NCBI RefSeq assembly: GCF_004342665.1
Contig: NZ_SMBY01000001.1
Coordinates: forward strand, 124,001 to 188,000
Length of the DNA stretch: 64,000 nucleotides
Origin: Samsonia erythrinae
Lineage (GTDB): Bacteria; Pseudomonadota; Gammaproteobacteria; Enterobacterales; Enterobacteriaceae
Direction: 5' to 3'
Shown here: piece after piece, positions 9,543 through 18,206 of the stretch
How the letters are laid out: every line of letters begins with the position of its first letter
How positions within the stretch are numbered: position 1 is the first letter of the stretch
The notes under the pieces: generated by a model
The model's input: only the letters and a program-made list of their open reading frames with translations
What the model was told of the DNA's origin: nothing
The model's database searches: none
Position numbers and translations under genes: made by a program

Positions 9543-10000
9543 TAATCTTCTCCTCTTACCAATGTGAAGAAATCCACCTGACTGGCAGCAATGGCCTGTG
9601 CCCGTTGCTTACGCAGTGAGAGCAACTGGTCGTAAAGCGGTTCAATCAGGGCGTTCTGTAACTGGCGGTGCAGTGAGGGACGTTGTAACAGCGCATCAAT
9701 CAGCGCGCTGAGTTCGGCATGCGGTTTGTTGCGGCCGATGACATAGCTATAGCCATAGGATGATGGCGCGCTATGTTCGCTTAATTGCACAACGGCGCGG
9801 GTCACGGTGACATCTCCCATGAAAAAGCGCTGTCCTTCTCCTCCCATCCGCGCCTGTACCTGGATCATGCCGACTTCCGGCGGTCTGATGAGGCGATAAT
9901 TCGGCGTTATGCCAAGAGACTGCCATTGTGTTTGTAGCCTCTCAGGGTCGCTATGCGCCAACACTGACATCCAATGTTGGCGAACGGAATCTGTACTCAT
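9542..10000 (-). CDS. phnG: C-P lyase core subunit PhnG
   Basis: 152 residues (E. coli 150), first gene of the C-P lyase core. PhnG pairs with PhnI in the PhnGHIJ complex. The motif PEVGMIQVQARMGGEGQRFFMGDVTVTRA is typical (seen at about residues 40-67). The ATG at 10000 follows AGGACAG. Upstream there is only a 91-base gap to the Ppd stop on the same strand, where E. coli would have phnF and phnCDE. It may share a transcript with ppd or have its own promoter in that gap; I see no clear PhoB box there. Confidence 0.94.
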   Translation of the reverse strand: MSTDSVRQHWMSVLAHSDPERLQTQWQSLGITPNYRLIRPPEVGMIQVQARMGGEGQRFFMGDVTVTRAVVQLSEHSAPSSYGYSYVIGRNKPHAELSALIDALLQRPSLHRQLQNALIEPLYDQLLSLRKQRAQAIAASQVDFFTLVRGED

Positions 10001-10050
10001 AATCTGTCCTGTTTTATCAATGAGCAGGGTCCTGCATGCCGCGCGAGAAC

Positions 10051-10071
10051 GGGCATCATCGCAATATGCCC
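10051..10071. repeat. Hairpin in the ppd-phnG gap
   Basis: GGGCAT / ATGCCC inverted repeat with a nine-base loop, between the ppd stop (10092) and the phnG start (10000). No T-run follows on the minus strand. It could be an mRNA processing or partial-attenuation hairpin setting different levels of the synthesis genes and the C-P lyase genes; that is inference. Confidence 0.35.
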
Positions 10072-10091
10072 ATCATCTCGACCAAACGCGG

Positions 10092-11246
10092 CTATGCTCT
10101 CCTTTCTTGCAGAAAAGCCATGAATTCAGTTTTATTCTCGATCGGGCTGCGTTTAGGGCGTCCTAAGTCGGCCCGGTTTCCTGGGCGGGATAACACCTCA
10201 ATAAAGGCGCTCTGAGGCTGGGACAACGCGGCGGTGAGCGAGTCATGAAGTTGCTGTGGGGTTCTCACCGTCTGCGCGTAGCGGTAGCCCGCGGCCCGCG
10301 CGATATCGGACAGGCATAAATGCATCGCCATGGTTGGCTGCCCCCCCACAGAGTCATAAACGCCGTTGTTGACAACAATATGCAGTAGGTTGTCGCGCTG
10401 TGCGGTATTGGTCAGCCCGCCCATGTGCATGAGTAGCGCCCCGTCGCCATCCAGACACACTACGCGTCGTTTTGGCGAGGCCAATGCAATGCCGAGCGCG
10501 ATTTGTGAGGCGTGCCCCATGCCGCCAACCGTCAGAAAATCTCTCGCATGACCTGACTGCTGTTGCTCTCGCAGTTCATAGAGTTCTCTGGATAACATGC
10601 CCGTCGTGCTGACAATAGGGGCATCCGCCGGCAGTTTTTTCAGACAATGGGCAACGATTTCTTCCCGCGTCATGTCGCCTGATAGGGGGGTGAATGGCGC
10701 TGGCGAGGTGTTTTCAACGGCGGAAAACGTGTTTTTTCGACAGACCAATGCCACAGGGCGCTTCTCTCTTTGCGCCTTTTCCAGTAGCGCGACGATTGCG
10801 TCCTGTGGCCCTTGCTGTTCTGCATCCATAACGAGGTAGGGGATATCCAACGTTTCAAGCAAGGACAGCGTGACTTTTCCCTGCTTAACGTGCTGAGGCT
10901 CGTCATGGATTTGCTGGCCGTTGTCGCTTAATTCACAGCGCCAGCCAATAATCAGCAGCGCGGGAATCGAATAAACATGGATATCACTGAGTGAACAGTA
11001 GGGGTTAATTAAATTCCCTAACCCTGAATTTTGTAAATAAATAGCGGGCGTTTTGTTTGTCGCCAAATAATAGCCGATGGCGATGCCCATTGCTGTCCCT
11101 TCATTACAGGCCGTAATGTGTTGAGTGGGCTTTTCCGCGGATGAAATCGCACGGCAGAGATGTTTTAAAAGAGAGTCAGGTACGCCGGTATAAAAATCAA
11201 TTCCTTGCTTAAGCAATTGCACTATGAATTCATCGGGAGAAATCAT
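10092..11246 (-). CDS. Phosphonopyruvate decarboxylase (Ppd)
   Basis: 384 residues of the thiamine-diphosphate decarboxylase family in the form typical of phosphonopyruvate decarboxylases. It converts 3-phosphonopyruvate to phosphonoacetaldehyde, making the unfavourable PepM reaction irreversible. The ThDP motif GDG is at 267-269 with NN at 293-294, and the catalytic glutamate is likely E49 in ACNEGTAMGIAIGYY. It lies 35 bases after pepM and 91 bases before phnG on the same strand. A sulfopyruvate decarboxylase is the nearest alternative, but pepM next door argues for phosphonopyruvate. Confidence 0.88.
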   Translation of the reverse strand: MISPDEFIVQLLKQGIDFYTGVPDSLLKHLCRAISSAEKPTQHITACNEGTAMGIAIGYYLATNKTPAIYLQNSGLGNLINPYCSLSDIHVYSIPALLIIGWRCELSDNGQQIHDEPQHVKQGKVTLSLLETLDIPYLVMDAEQQGPQDAIVALLEKAQREKRPVALVCRKNTFSAVENTSPAPFTPLSGDMTREEIVAHCLKKLPADAPIVSTTGMLSRELYELREQQQSGHARDFLTVGGMGHASQIALGIALASPKRRVVCLDGDGALLMHMGGLTNTAQRDNLLHIVVNNGVYDSVGGQPTMAMHLCLSDIARAAGYRYAQTVRTPQQLHDSLTAALSQPQSAFIEVLSRPGNRADLGRPKRSPIENKTEFMAFLQERRA

Positions 11247-11281
11247 AGATACCTCCTGTAGTGTTAACTCTGGTTGGGGTG

Positions 11282-12193
11282 TTATTTTGTTCCCGGAATT
11301 AAATTGAGGATCTCATTTATGGGCATGCATTTGTCCTCAATTTCCTGAGTTCTTCCATACTTGAGAATGTCGCTCAGTATATTGCGCATGGCCGGATAGG
11401 ATGCCCGAAGCAAATGGTTAGCGTAAATGATGATGTTAAACCCGTAATCGGATAGTTCATTAAAAGTAATATTATTAAAGCTGGTGGGGACGCAAACCAG
11501 CGGCGTATCCGGTGCGGATTGTTTGAATATTTTAGCGAATTCGATGATTTCATTCGGCTCTTTTTTTCTGCTATGAATCATAATGCCATCCGCGCCGGCC
11601 TCAACGTAGGTTAGTGCGCGATCAATCGCGTCTTTCATTCCTGCATTGAGAATCAAGCTTTCCACGCGGGCAATAACCATGAAATCCTCCGTCAGCTGAT
11701 GCTGCTTCGCGGCGGAAATCTTTTGTGCAAAGTGAACCGGGTCGTCCTGAGTTTGCTTGACGTCAGTACCAAATAGCGAGTTTTTCTTCAATCCGGTTTT
11801 ATCTTCAATAATGATCGTCGATATTCCGAGCTTCTCGGCGGCATTAATATGATAAGGAAGATGTTCAATCTGACCGCCGGTATCCCCGTCGAGAATAAGC
11901 GGTTTCGTCGTAACATCGAAAATATCGTTAATACTGTTCATGCGGCTATTCAGCGACAGCAGTTCGATATCGGGTTTTCCTCGCACGGTTGAATCGGTCA
12001 ATGAGCTGGACCAGAAGGCATCAAACTCAATATTTTTTTTGCCATCATGATAGTTTGCCTGCTCAACCAGAAGCGCGGCCAGCGGGCTATGGGCTTCCAT
12101 TACGCGAATACTGTGTTTTTTCTCAAGCGCCCGCTTGAGTGATTTACGTCTTTCATCAGGCGTGATGCTGCTAAGTCGGTTAGTCTCATTCAT
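11282..12193 (-). CDS. Phosphoenolpyruvate phosphomutase PepM
   Basis: 303 residues, isocitrate-lyase/PEP-mutase TIM-barrel. It interconverts PEP and 3-phosphonopyruvate, the C-P bond-forming step of nearly all known phosphonate biosynthesis. The diagnostic mutase motif EDK-X5-NS is complete (E130 D131 K132, N138 S139), and the metal-site DGDTGG is at about 102-107. That separates it from phosphonopyruvate hydrolases and 2-methylisocitrate lyases. The gene is 19 bases after the dehydrogenase gene and 35 before ppd. Base composition is close to 50 percent GC, lower than the phn genes, suggesting separate acquisition. Confidence 0.92.
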   Translation of the reverse strand: MNETNRLSSITPDERRKSLKRALEKKHSIRVMEAHSPLAALLVEQANYHDGKKNIEFDAFWSSSLTDSTVRGKPDIELLSLNSRMNSINDIFDVTTKPLILDGDTGGQIEHLPYHINAAEKLGISTIIIEDKTGLKKNSLFGTDVKQTQDDPVHFAQKISAAKQHQLTEDFMVIARVESLILNAGMKDAIDRALTYVEAGADGIMIHSRKKEPNEIIEFAKIFKQSAPDTPLVCVPTSFNNITFNELSDYGFNIIIYANHLLRASYPAMRNILSDILKYGRTQEIEDKCMPINEILNLIPGTK

Positions 12194-12212
12194 GATAAAT
12201 TCCCTCTCAATT

Positions 12213-13088
12213 TCAATGATGATGGGTTTTCAGAAAGGCCATATAGGCGGTTTGATCGACGCGATCGGGATATTGCGCCAAGGCTTGCTGATAGGCATTT
12301 TGCAGTTCCCGATAAAAAAAACTGTCAGTCTCTGTTGCAAGAAACAGGGAAGCCGCGAGTTTTATATCCTTCACTCGTAAATGAAGCGGAAAAGAAATGC
12401 TGCTATCTTCACGTTGGTATTTATCTAACAACACATCCATGTACGCGGAGCGCCCCCTTCCCATCGGAAGCGACTGACAAATTTTTTCCTTCTTTAGTCC
12501 TATTTTTTCGGCCAGAATAATCGCTTCTGCCGCAACAGCCATATTCATTGCTTCGCAATAATTGTTAATTACCTTGATTCCCTGAGCGTGGCGATTGTTT
12601 TCCATCAACGTATACTGTTTGCAGATCGTGGCGATGATCTCGATAACCTGTTGATTATCTTTTTCCGGGATTTTACCGACATAGGCAATCAGTTCACCTT
12701 TGAGCGCCCCTTCGGGGCCGCCGGAAACCGGGAGTTCGGTATAATCAAAATTGATACTCGCCATAAAATCATTAACCCGATCTGATTCGTCAGGCCCCAG
12801 CGTGCTGGTGTTAATCATTAACCCTCGTTGACGGAAAAAAGGCTTGTCACTCAATAACGGCATAAACGTTGAAATAATGCTTTCCGCATCGTTCAAACAG
12901 GCAATCGTTATATTGGTATTGATTATTTCATTGATGCTATGAAGTGGGTTTGCTCCGAGGTCAATAGCCTGTTTGTATTTGCTCTTTGTTCTGTTGAATA
13001 CCGAGGTGTTATATTTTTCATTTAAAAATCGCGACATTAGCGCAAATCCTAATGAGCCTATTCCAACGATATTGATATTCATTCCCAT
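12213..13088 (-). CDS. Beta-hydroxyacid dehydrogenase family NAD(P)-dependent oxidoreductase
   Basis: 291 residues of the 3-hydroxyisobutyrate/tartronate-semialdehyde reductase family. The Rossmann motif GIGSLG is at residues 9-14, the substrate loop LPVSGGPEGALKGE at 119-132, and the expected catalytic lysine is K172 in GIKVINN. It is first in the leftward unit with pepM and ppd, so a plausible substrate is phosphonoacetaldehyde (giving 2-hydroxyethylphosphonate) or phosphonopyruvate. This is inference: the known phosphonoacetaldehyde reductases are iron-type alcohol dehydrogenases. GGAG lies seven bases before the ATG. The gene is clearly AT-rich relative to phn. Confidence 0.85.
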   Translation of the reverse strand: MGMNINIVGIGSLGFALMSRFLNEKYNTSVFNRTKSKYKQAIDLGANPLHSINEIINTNITIACLNDAESIISTFMPLLSDKPFFRQRGLMINTSTLGPDESDRVNDFMASINFDYTELPVSGGPEGALKGELIAYVGKIPEKDNQQVIEIIATICKQYTLMENNRHAQGIKVINNYCEAMNMAVAAEAIILAEKIGLKKEKICQSLPMGRGRSAYMDVLLDKYQREDSSISFPLHLRVKDIKLAASLFLATETDSFFYRELQNAYQQALAQYPDRVDQTAYMAFLKTHHH

Positions 13089-13159
13089 CTCTAATCTCCA
13101 TTCGTTATCGGCACGAGATCGGTGTGGATTAATCAGAAGGTGCTTTACCGTATGGGATA

Positions 13160-13184
13160 TTTTTCCTTTTGGGAAAAGGAAAAA
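13160..13184. promoter_or_regulatory. A/T-rich inverted repeat in the dehydrogenase-LysR gap
   Basis: TTTTTCCTTTT / AAAAGGAAAAA with a GGG centre, perfectly symmetric over 25 bases. It starts 71 bases upstream of the dehydrogenase gene and lies within the 291-base gap shared with the divergent LysR gene, where such regulators usually bind. Assignment as the LysR site is inference. Confidence 0.45.
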
Positions 13185-13379
13185 ACTAATATTTATTATG
13201 AGATAAATTCATAATAGAGAAAATAAATAATCCGATGTTTCATGGTGAAGGGAATAAATGTTAGTATTGCGAGGAAGTTGGAGAGGGATTTGGATTTTTT
13301 TGAAATTATTATCATGATGAAGATTAATTGAATGGTATTGCTTATAATATTATTTATGGTCTATATGGATGGACAAATT

Positions 13380-14291
13380 ATGAGTACGCTTCCCCCACTT
13401 TATGCATTGAGAGCGTTTGAATCAGCGGCAAGATATAAATCTTATACATTAGCGGCCGAAGATTTGTCAATTACACAAAGTTCCATTAGTAAGCATATAA
13501 AAACGCTTGAGAATTTTTTTGGCGTAAAATTATTTTATCGTAATGGTCCACGGATAATGCTAACGCCTGAAGGTGAAGCGTTTGCCAGAGATCTGGAACC
13601 GGTGTTTGGCGCCCTTTCAATGGCTTGTAAACGGTTTTCACATCAGGATTTTATTTTATATATCACCTCTCCTTATCTTTTCTCCCTTCGTTGGCTTATT
13701 CCTGTATTAAAAGATTTTCATGCATCGGTTAACGATATTACGTGTCATCTTGATATGGCGGAAAACATGCTCATGTTTGTCGATTTCGAGAAAGATAACT
13801 GTGACGGGGCCATTCAATATGGTGACGGCCTGTTTCCAATTCACTGGGAGGTGACCCGATTGGTGGACGAATGGTTAGTCCCCGTCTGTGCGCCGTCACT
13901 ATTAGATGAACGCCAGAAAAAGGTCCGTTGGCAGGATTGTTGGTTATGTTCCGCGCTTACCCCCGACTATATCAATATCTGGTGTAATAAATCGGGAGAA
14001 AAATTTCAGTCAAAGTCGGTTCGGCCCTGGATGTTTGACTCAATAGAACGCACGATTAATGCCGCCGTACAAGGGATAGGTACGGCTATCGTTGATATGA
14101 ATATGGTGGCAGCCGAGCTGCAAAATAATATGTTAGTCATTCCGATACAAAAGGCCGTGTTTTCTGGCCGCAGTTATTATTTTGTTTGGCACAATGAAAA
14201 TTATAAAAAGCATTCGCTGTCTGAGTTCGGGCGCTATTTGAAAAGCCATATTGCATCCGAGGATCGGGAAGATATCGCGTATATTACCTAG
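13380..14291 (+). CDS. LysR-family regulator (GcvA-like)
   Basis: 303 residues. The N-terminal helix-turn-helix covers about residues 5-62 (LYALRAFESAARYKSYTLAAEDLSITQSSISKHI region), followed by a periplasmic-binding-like effector domain. It begins like GcvA (MSTLPPLYALRAFE). The start is placed at the ATG at 13380, because the 16-residue extension from 13332 precedes the conserved N-terminus. It diverges from the dehydrogenase-pepM-ppd-phn unit and is the obvious candidate regulator of it. Sampled stretches are near one third GC, far below neighbouring core genes, a sign of transfer. Confidence 0.88.
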   Translation: MSTLPPLYALRAFESAARYKSYTLAAEDLSITQSSISKHIKTLENFFGVKLFYRNGPRIMLTPEGEAFARDLEPVFGALSMACKRFSHQDFILYITSPYLFSLRWLIPVLKDFHASVNDITCHLDMAENMLMFVDFEKDNCDGAIQYGDGLFPIHWEVTRLVDEWLVPVCAPSLLDERQKKVRWQDCWLCSALTPDYINIWCNKSGEKFQSKSVRPWMFDSIERTINAAVQGIGTAIVDMNMVAAELQNNMLVIPIQKAVFSGRSYYFVWHNENYKKHSLSEFGRYLKSHIASEDREDIAYIT

Positions 14292-14364
14292 CGTGGTGAG
14301 TGTTCTGACAATAGAAAGCATGAACACTGCGCTAATGTTTTTTATGTCGTCATGCCTCTGAGGA

Positions 14365-14388
14365 CATCCCCCGCTTGCGCGGGGGATG
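14365..14388. terminator. Strong hairpin between the LysR gene and mltC
   Basis: CATCCCCCGC / GCGGGGGATG, a perfect 10-bp stem with a TTGC loop, between convergent genes. No T-run is present on either side, so it may be a bidirectional mRNA-end hairpin rather than a classical terminator. Confidence 0.5.
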
Positions 14389-14392
14389 CCAG

Positions 14393-15466
14393 TCAGCGAC
14401 GGTAATTCTTCTGCGCCGTGTTGACTTTGTACAGGTAGCGGCGAGATTCGCCCGACGGGTGTTTCGTCGTCAGCGTCTGATAAACATCGCCTGGTGACAT
14501 ATTATTGATCAGGCGCACCGCCCGCTCTTTGTCGCTGGAGAAAACGCGTAACACGCTGCTTGCGCCGCCGTTGTAAGCGGTAATGACGGCATAACGCTGT
14601 GATGTCGGGTTTTTAATACCCGCCAGATAGCTATTTTTCAGAATCGACAGATACGCCGTACCGGCATCGATATTCTTTTCCGGATCGAACAGATAGCTGC
14701 GACTCGGCTGTCCCCATTTGCCTTTCATTTTGAAGACATCGCGTCCGGCGCTGTGCTGGACCACCTGCATCAGACCGAGCGCATCGGAGCGGCTGACTGC
14801 ATAGGGGTTGAAGCTGGATTCTGTCTGCATAATCGCCAGAATTAGCGATTCTTCTATACCGTAACGTTCAGAGGCTTTTCGTACCAGCGGCAGGTATTTA
14901 TGCGCACGTTTATCCAGATGGTTGGGAACGAGCTGGATCGTGACTGACCAGATAACATGCAGGCCGGAAGTCCGCTGTTGCAAACGGTTCTGGAGCAGGT
15001 AATCCGCGAAGCTGGCGGCGCGTCCTTCCCAGCGGATCGGCTGTCCGGTGTTATCCAACACCTGTCCATACAGCAACGGTTCACGGCTGATCTGGATATC
15101 GTTCGCGTCGGAATACAGGTCGGTGTTACTGGCGTCATCGCCCATCAACAGCGTCGTGATGATCGCCTGGCGCAGACTGGCGACGGAATTGGTCGCAGAA
15201 ATGGTTTCTATCGTGATGGTGCCGTCATCAAAGTTGATGTGGCTACGAGTCTGATAGCCATCGGTGTATTTGACGTAGTCTTTCGGACCCGCGATCAACA
15301 CCTCATTAATACCCCAGATATTCTCGATGTTGTTGGCAAACTGCCCCATCAAAATATCGAACGCGTTGGTATCTTTGATGAATTCTTCGTTATTGGCATT
15401 ACCTTTGTTTCCCGAACAGGAAACCAGTAGCGGTGCGATCACCAGCAGAGCTAACATTTTCTTCAT
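14393..15466 (-). CDS. mltC: Membrane-bound lytic murein transglycosylase C
   Basis: 357 residues. An outer-membrane lipoprotein that cleaves peptidoglycan to 1,6-anhydromuropeptides. The signal peptide ends in lipobox LLVSC with the lipidated cysteine at C17. The N-terminal MltC-specific domain is followed by an SLT domain with the catalytic glutamate in [13 protein letters not shown] and the ALGLMQV and YNGG motifs. It is downstream of mutY and yggX as in E. coli. The next gene leftward there would be nupG; here the phosphonate region follows instead. Confidence 0.96.
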   Translation of the reverse strand: MKKMLALLVIAPLLVSCSGNKGNANNEEFIKDTNAFDILMGQFANNIENIWGINEVLIAGPKDYVKYTDGYQTRSHINFDDGTITIETISATNSVASLRQAIITTLLMGDDASNTDLYSDANDIQISREPLLYGQVLDNTGQPIRWEGRAASFADYLLQNRLQQRTSGLHVIWSVTIQLVPNHLDKRAHKYLPLVRKASERYGIEESLILAIMQTESSFNPYAVSRSDALGLMQVVQHSAGRDVFKMKGKWGQPSRSYLFDPEKNIDAGTAYLSILKNSYLAGIKNPTSQRYAVITAYNGGASSVLRVFSSDKERAVRLINNMSPGDVYQTLTTKHPSGESRRYLYKVNTAQKNYRR

Positions 15467-15518
15467 ATCACAAGCCGTGTCGGAATAGGAACGTCAGCAG
15501 GCCCGGAAGCCTGCAATT

Positions 15519-15791
15519 TCAGTGACTCGGAGGCGTATAGCCATCGATATGTACGTCCTTCCCCTCAAACAGGAATTTGATCATTTCCTGTTCCAGCATC
15601 TTACGATCGTCGACGTTCATCATGCTGAGTTTTTTTTCATTGATCAGCATGGTTTGTTTCGTTTGCCACTGCGCCCAGGCTTCTTTAGATATCTCGTTAT
15701 AGATGCGCTTACCCAGCTCGCCGGGATAGAGCTGGAAATCCTGACCTTCGGCGTCGCGTTGTAAAAAAGTACAAAAAATCGTTCTGCTCAT
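15519..15791 (-). CDS. yggX: Fe(2+)-trafficking protein YggX
   Basis: 90 residues, the normal size. A small cytosolic protein linked to protection of iron-sulfur clusters against oxidative damage and possibly to iron delivery. The N-terminus [20 protein letters not shown] with its conserved cysteine (C7) is diagnostic. It overlaps the mutY stop by four bases (ATGA). Pairing with mutY, an iron-sulfur enzyme, is conserved in enterobacteria. Confidence 0.96.
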   Translation of the reverse strand: MSRTIFCTFLQRDAEGQDFQLYPGELGKRIYNEISKEAWAQWQTKQTMLINEKKLSMMNVDDRKMLEQEMIKFLFEGKDVHIDGYTPPSH

Positions 15792-16891
15792 GCTTCTTCC
15801 TCATCAATTGCGCAGGTATTCAAACGTGGCGGCTGTGGGTGGGCCATTTCCCTCAGCAGACGTTCTACCGGGGTGGCTAATCCGACAGACGGCGGCTGCG
15901 CTAAGTTATACCAGAGACCCGCGTCATCCTCCATGCAGGACCGGTGTTGTGAGCGATCCAACTGCGATACGTCGAGCCAAAGCGGTACGATATCCAGATG
16001 GAAATGGCTGAAAGTGTGGCGGAACGCGACAAGCTGTTGCAATCCATCAGGATTCAGACCACGTTGTCTCAGCCAGAGTTCCAATTCCCGACGCTCGCTG
16101 AACTGCGGGAAGCAAAATAACCCGCCCCACAGACCTGCGGCGGGACGCTGTTGCAGCCAGACCTGCGAACCTTGTTGCATCAGCAGGAACCAGCCGGTTT
16201 TCTCCGGTAGCGTCTGCTTCGGTTTCTTGCCGGGGTATTTTGCCCAACTGTGGTTGGCGTAGGCAATGCAGCCCGTGTTCAGCGGGCACAGCTCGCACTT
16301 GGGCCGGCTGCGAGTACAGACCATCGCGCCGAGATCCATCATCGCCTGATTAAACTGGCTGACGCCCTCGGCCGGCGTGACGGCTTCACTCCGCGCCCAC
16401 AGTTGCTTTTCGACCTCTTTTTTGCCCGGCCAGCCGTCAACGGCGTAGCAGCGTGCCAGTACGCGCTTCACGTTGCCGTCGAGAATCGCGTAATGCTGGC
16501 CGAGAGAGAGCGACAGCACCGCGCCGGCGGTAGAGCGCCCGACGCCCGGTAGCGCCGCGACTTCATCAAACGTGGTGGGGAATTCGCCGCCGTGCCGGGA
16601 GACGATGGTTTGGGCGGCCTTATGCAGGTTGCGCGCTCGGGCGTAGTAACCCAGCCCGGTCCATAAGTGGAGCACTTCGTCCAGCGGCGCTGCCGCCAGC
16701 GCGCTCACGTTTGGAAAACGTTCCATAAAGCGTTGGAAATAGGGAATAACCGTGGCGACCTGCGTTTGTTGCAACATCACTTCGGATAGCCATACTTTAT
16801 AGGGTGTTTTCTCAAGCTGCCACGGCAGCGTTTTGCGGCCATAGCGGTGATACCAGTCCAGCACCTGATGGGCGAACTGTTGCGCTTGCAT
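15788..16891 (-). CDS. mutY: A/G-specific adenine glycosylase
   Basis: 367 residues. Removes adenine mispaired with 8-oxoguanine in base excision repair. The catalytic residues line up with E. coli: E37 in SEVMLQQTQ and D138 in ILDGN. The helix-hairpin-helix [12 protein letters not shown] is at about 114-125, and the 4Fe-4S ligands are C192, C199, C202 and C208 (C-X6-C-X2-C-X5-C). A C-terminal NUDIX-like domain for 8-oxoG recognition is present. The second of two adjacent ATGs (16891) matches the family start MQA. Confidence 0.97.
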   Translation of the reverse strand: MQAQQFAHQVLDWYHRYGRKTLPWQLEKTPYKVWLSEVMLQQTQVATVIPYFQRFMERFPNVSALAAAPLDEVLHLWTGLGYYARARNLHKAAQTIVSRHGGEFPTTFDEVAALPGVGRSTAGAVLSLSLGQHYAILDGNVKRVLARCYAVDGWPGKKEVEKQLWARSEAVTPAEGVSQFNQAMMDLGAMVCTRSRPKCELCPLNTGCIAYANHSWAKYPGKKPKQTLPEKTGWFLLMQQGSQVWLQQRPAAGLWGGLFCFPQFSERRELELWLRQRGLNPDGLQQLVAFRHTFSHFHLDIVPLWLDVSQLDRSQHRSCMEDDAGLWYNLAQPPSVGLATPVERLLREMAHPQPPRLNTCAIDEEEA

Positions 16892-17059
16892 CATAAAATG
16901 GGGTCACTATCCGACAGGTAAAAAGTTTGACAGCGATTCCAGCACAGAGTGAATGTGCTGTAAACCGGAACTTTCCGAGGCGGTGGGCTTGCTAAACCAC
17001 GGTATCCTTGCATAATGCGCGTTTCCTTAACGAAATCGGACAGCAAGTAAGCACTTTTT

Positions 17060-17779
17060 ATGATTAACAACGTCATTTCACCGGAGTTTGATGAAAACGG
17101 GCGCCCGATGCGTCGTATCCGCAGTTTTGTCCGACGTCAGGGGCGTTTGACGAACGGGCAGCAGCAGGCGCTGGATAACTATTGGCCGGTGATGGGCGTA
17201 GAGTATCGGACTGAAGCGGTAGATTTTAATACGCTGTTTGGTCGTGACGCGCCGGTCGTGCTGGAGATTGGGTTTGGTATGGGCGCATCGCTGGTCACTA
17301 TGGCGGAGCAGCACCCTGAACAGAATTTCCTTGGTATTGAGGTTCACCTGCCGGGCGTCGGGGCATGTTTGGCCTCCGCGCGGGAAAGAGACATCAGCAA
17401 CTTGCGGGTGATGTGTCACGACGCCGTTGAAGTGCTGGAAATGATGATCCCGGATGGTTCGCTGTCCATGGTTCAACTCTTCTTTCCTGACCCGTGGCAC
17501 AAGGCCCGTCACAATAAACGCCGCATTGTGCAAACGCCTTTCGTTGAACTGGTACAGCGTAAACTGAAGGTTGGCGGCGTGTTCCATATGGCAACGGACT
17601 GGGAACCTTATGCGCAACACATGCTCGAAGTGATGACATCCATCGACGGATATCGCAATCTTTCTGAGAGCAATGATTATGTTGAGCGGCCGGCTTCTCG
17701 TCCGCTGACGAAATTTGAAGCGCGCGGCCAGCGTTTAGGGCATGGCGTGTGGGATCTGATGTTTGAGAGGACAAAATAA
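17060..17779 (+). CDS. trmB: tRNA (guanine-N7)-methyltransferase
   Basis: 239 residues, matching E. coli TrmB. Methylates G46 in the variable loop of tRNAs using S-adenosylmethionine. The SAM-binding segment [17 protein letters not shown] and the [13 protein letters not shown] motif are typical. It diverges from mutY and is one base from yggL (TAAaATG), indicating co-transcription. Confidence 0.96.
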   Translation: MINNVISPEFDENGRPMRRIRSFVRRQGRLTNGQQQALDNYWPVMGVEYRTEAVDFNTLFGRDAPVVLEIGFGMGASLVTMAEQHPEQNFLGIEVHLPGVGACLASARERDISNLRVMCHDAVEVLEMMIPDGSLSMVQLFFPDPWHKARHNKRRIVQTPFVELVQRKLKVGGVFHMATDWEPYAQHMLEVMTSIDGYRNLSESNDYVERPASRPLTKFEARGQRLGHGVWDLMFERTK

Positions 17780-17780
17780 A

Positions 17781-18125
17781 ATGGCACAAGCTCGTAGCCG
17801 TCGTTTACGTAAAAAACTGCACATTGATGAGTTTCAGGAGTTAGGCTTTTCGGTCAGCTTCCGCTTCCCGGAAGGCACCAGCGTGGAAGATATCGATCGG
17901 TTGATGGATAAATTCGTCGATGAGGTGATTGAGCCTCAGGGGCTGGCGTTTGAAGGCAGCGGCTATCTGCACTGGGAAGGTCTGATCTGTCTGCAAAAAA
18001 TCGGTCACTGCACCGAAGAGCATCGCCAACTGGTCAGCCGCTGGCTGGAAGAGCAGAAACTGACGGATGTGAAAGTCAGCGATTTGTTCGACATCTGGTG
18101 GGATCTGCCGGAAAACCTGTTGTAA
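17781..18125 (+). CDS. yggL: YggL family (50S ribosome-associated, DUF469) protein
   Basis: 114 residues. A small conserved protein of the DUF469/YggL family, reported in E. coli to associate with the 50S ribosomal subunit; function is otherwise unclear. A basic N-terminus (RSRRLRKKLH) precedes the conserved FSVSFRFPEG stretch. The start at 17781 (MAQARSRR) is preferred over the ORF start at 17763 because GAGAGGA lies upstream and trmB stops at 17779. Confidence 0.92.
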   Translation: MAQARSRRLRKKLHIDEFQELGFSVSFRFPEGTSVEDIDRLMDKFVDEVIEPQGLAFEGSGYLHWEGLICLQKIGHCTEEHRQLVSRWLEEQKLTDVKVSDLFDIWWDLPENLL

Positions 18126-18141
18126 TTCTGGTTCAAGCATC

Positions 18142-18163
18142 ATCCGCCTCCGGGGAGGCGGAT
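18142..18163. terminator. Hairpin after yggL
   Basis: ATCCGCCTCC / GGAGGCGGAT inverted repeat, nearly continuous, in the yggL-yggN gap. It lacks a T-run, so termination may be partial. Confidence 0.4.
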
Positions 18164-18206
18164 CGCCTCTCTCCCGCCACTGCTGTTATTTTCTTCAGGA
18201 GAAAAT

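Noticed and set aside
11282..12193. PepM as a 2-methylisocitrate lyase or phosphonopyruvate hydrolase
   Set aside because: The complete EDK-X5-NS mutase motif and the adjacent Ppd gene favour PEP mutase.
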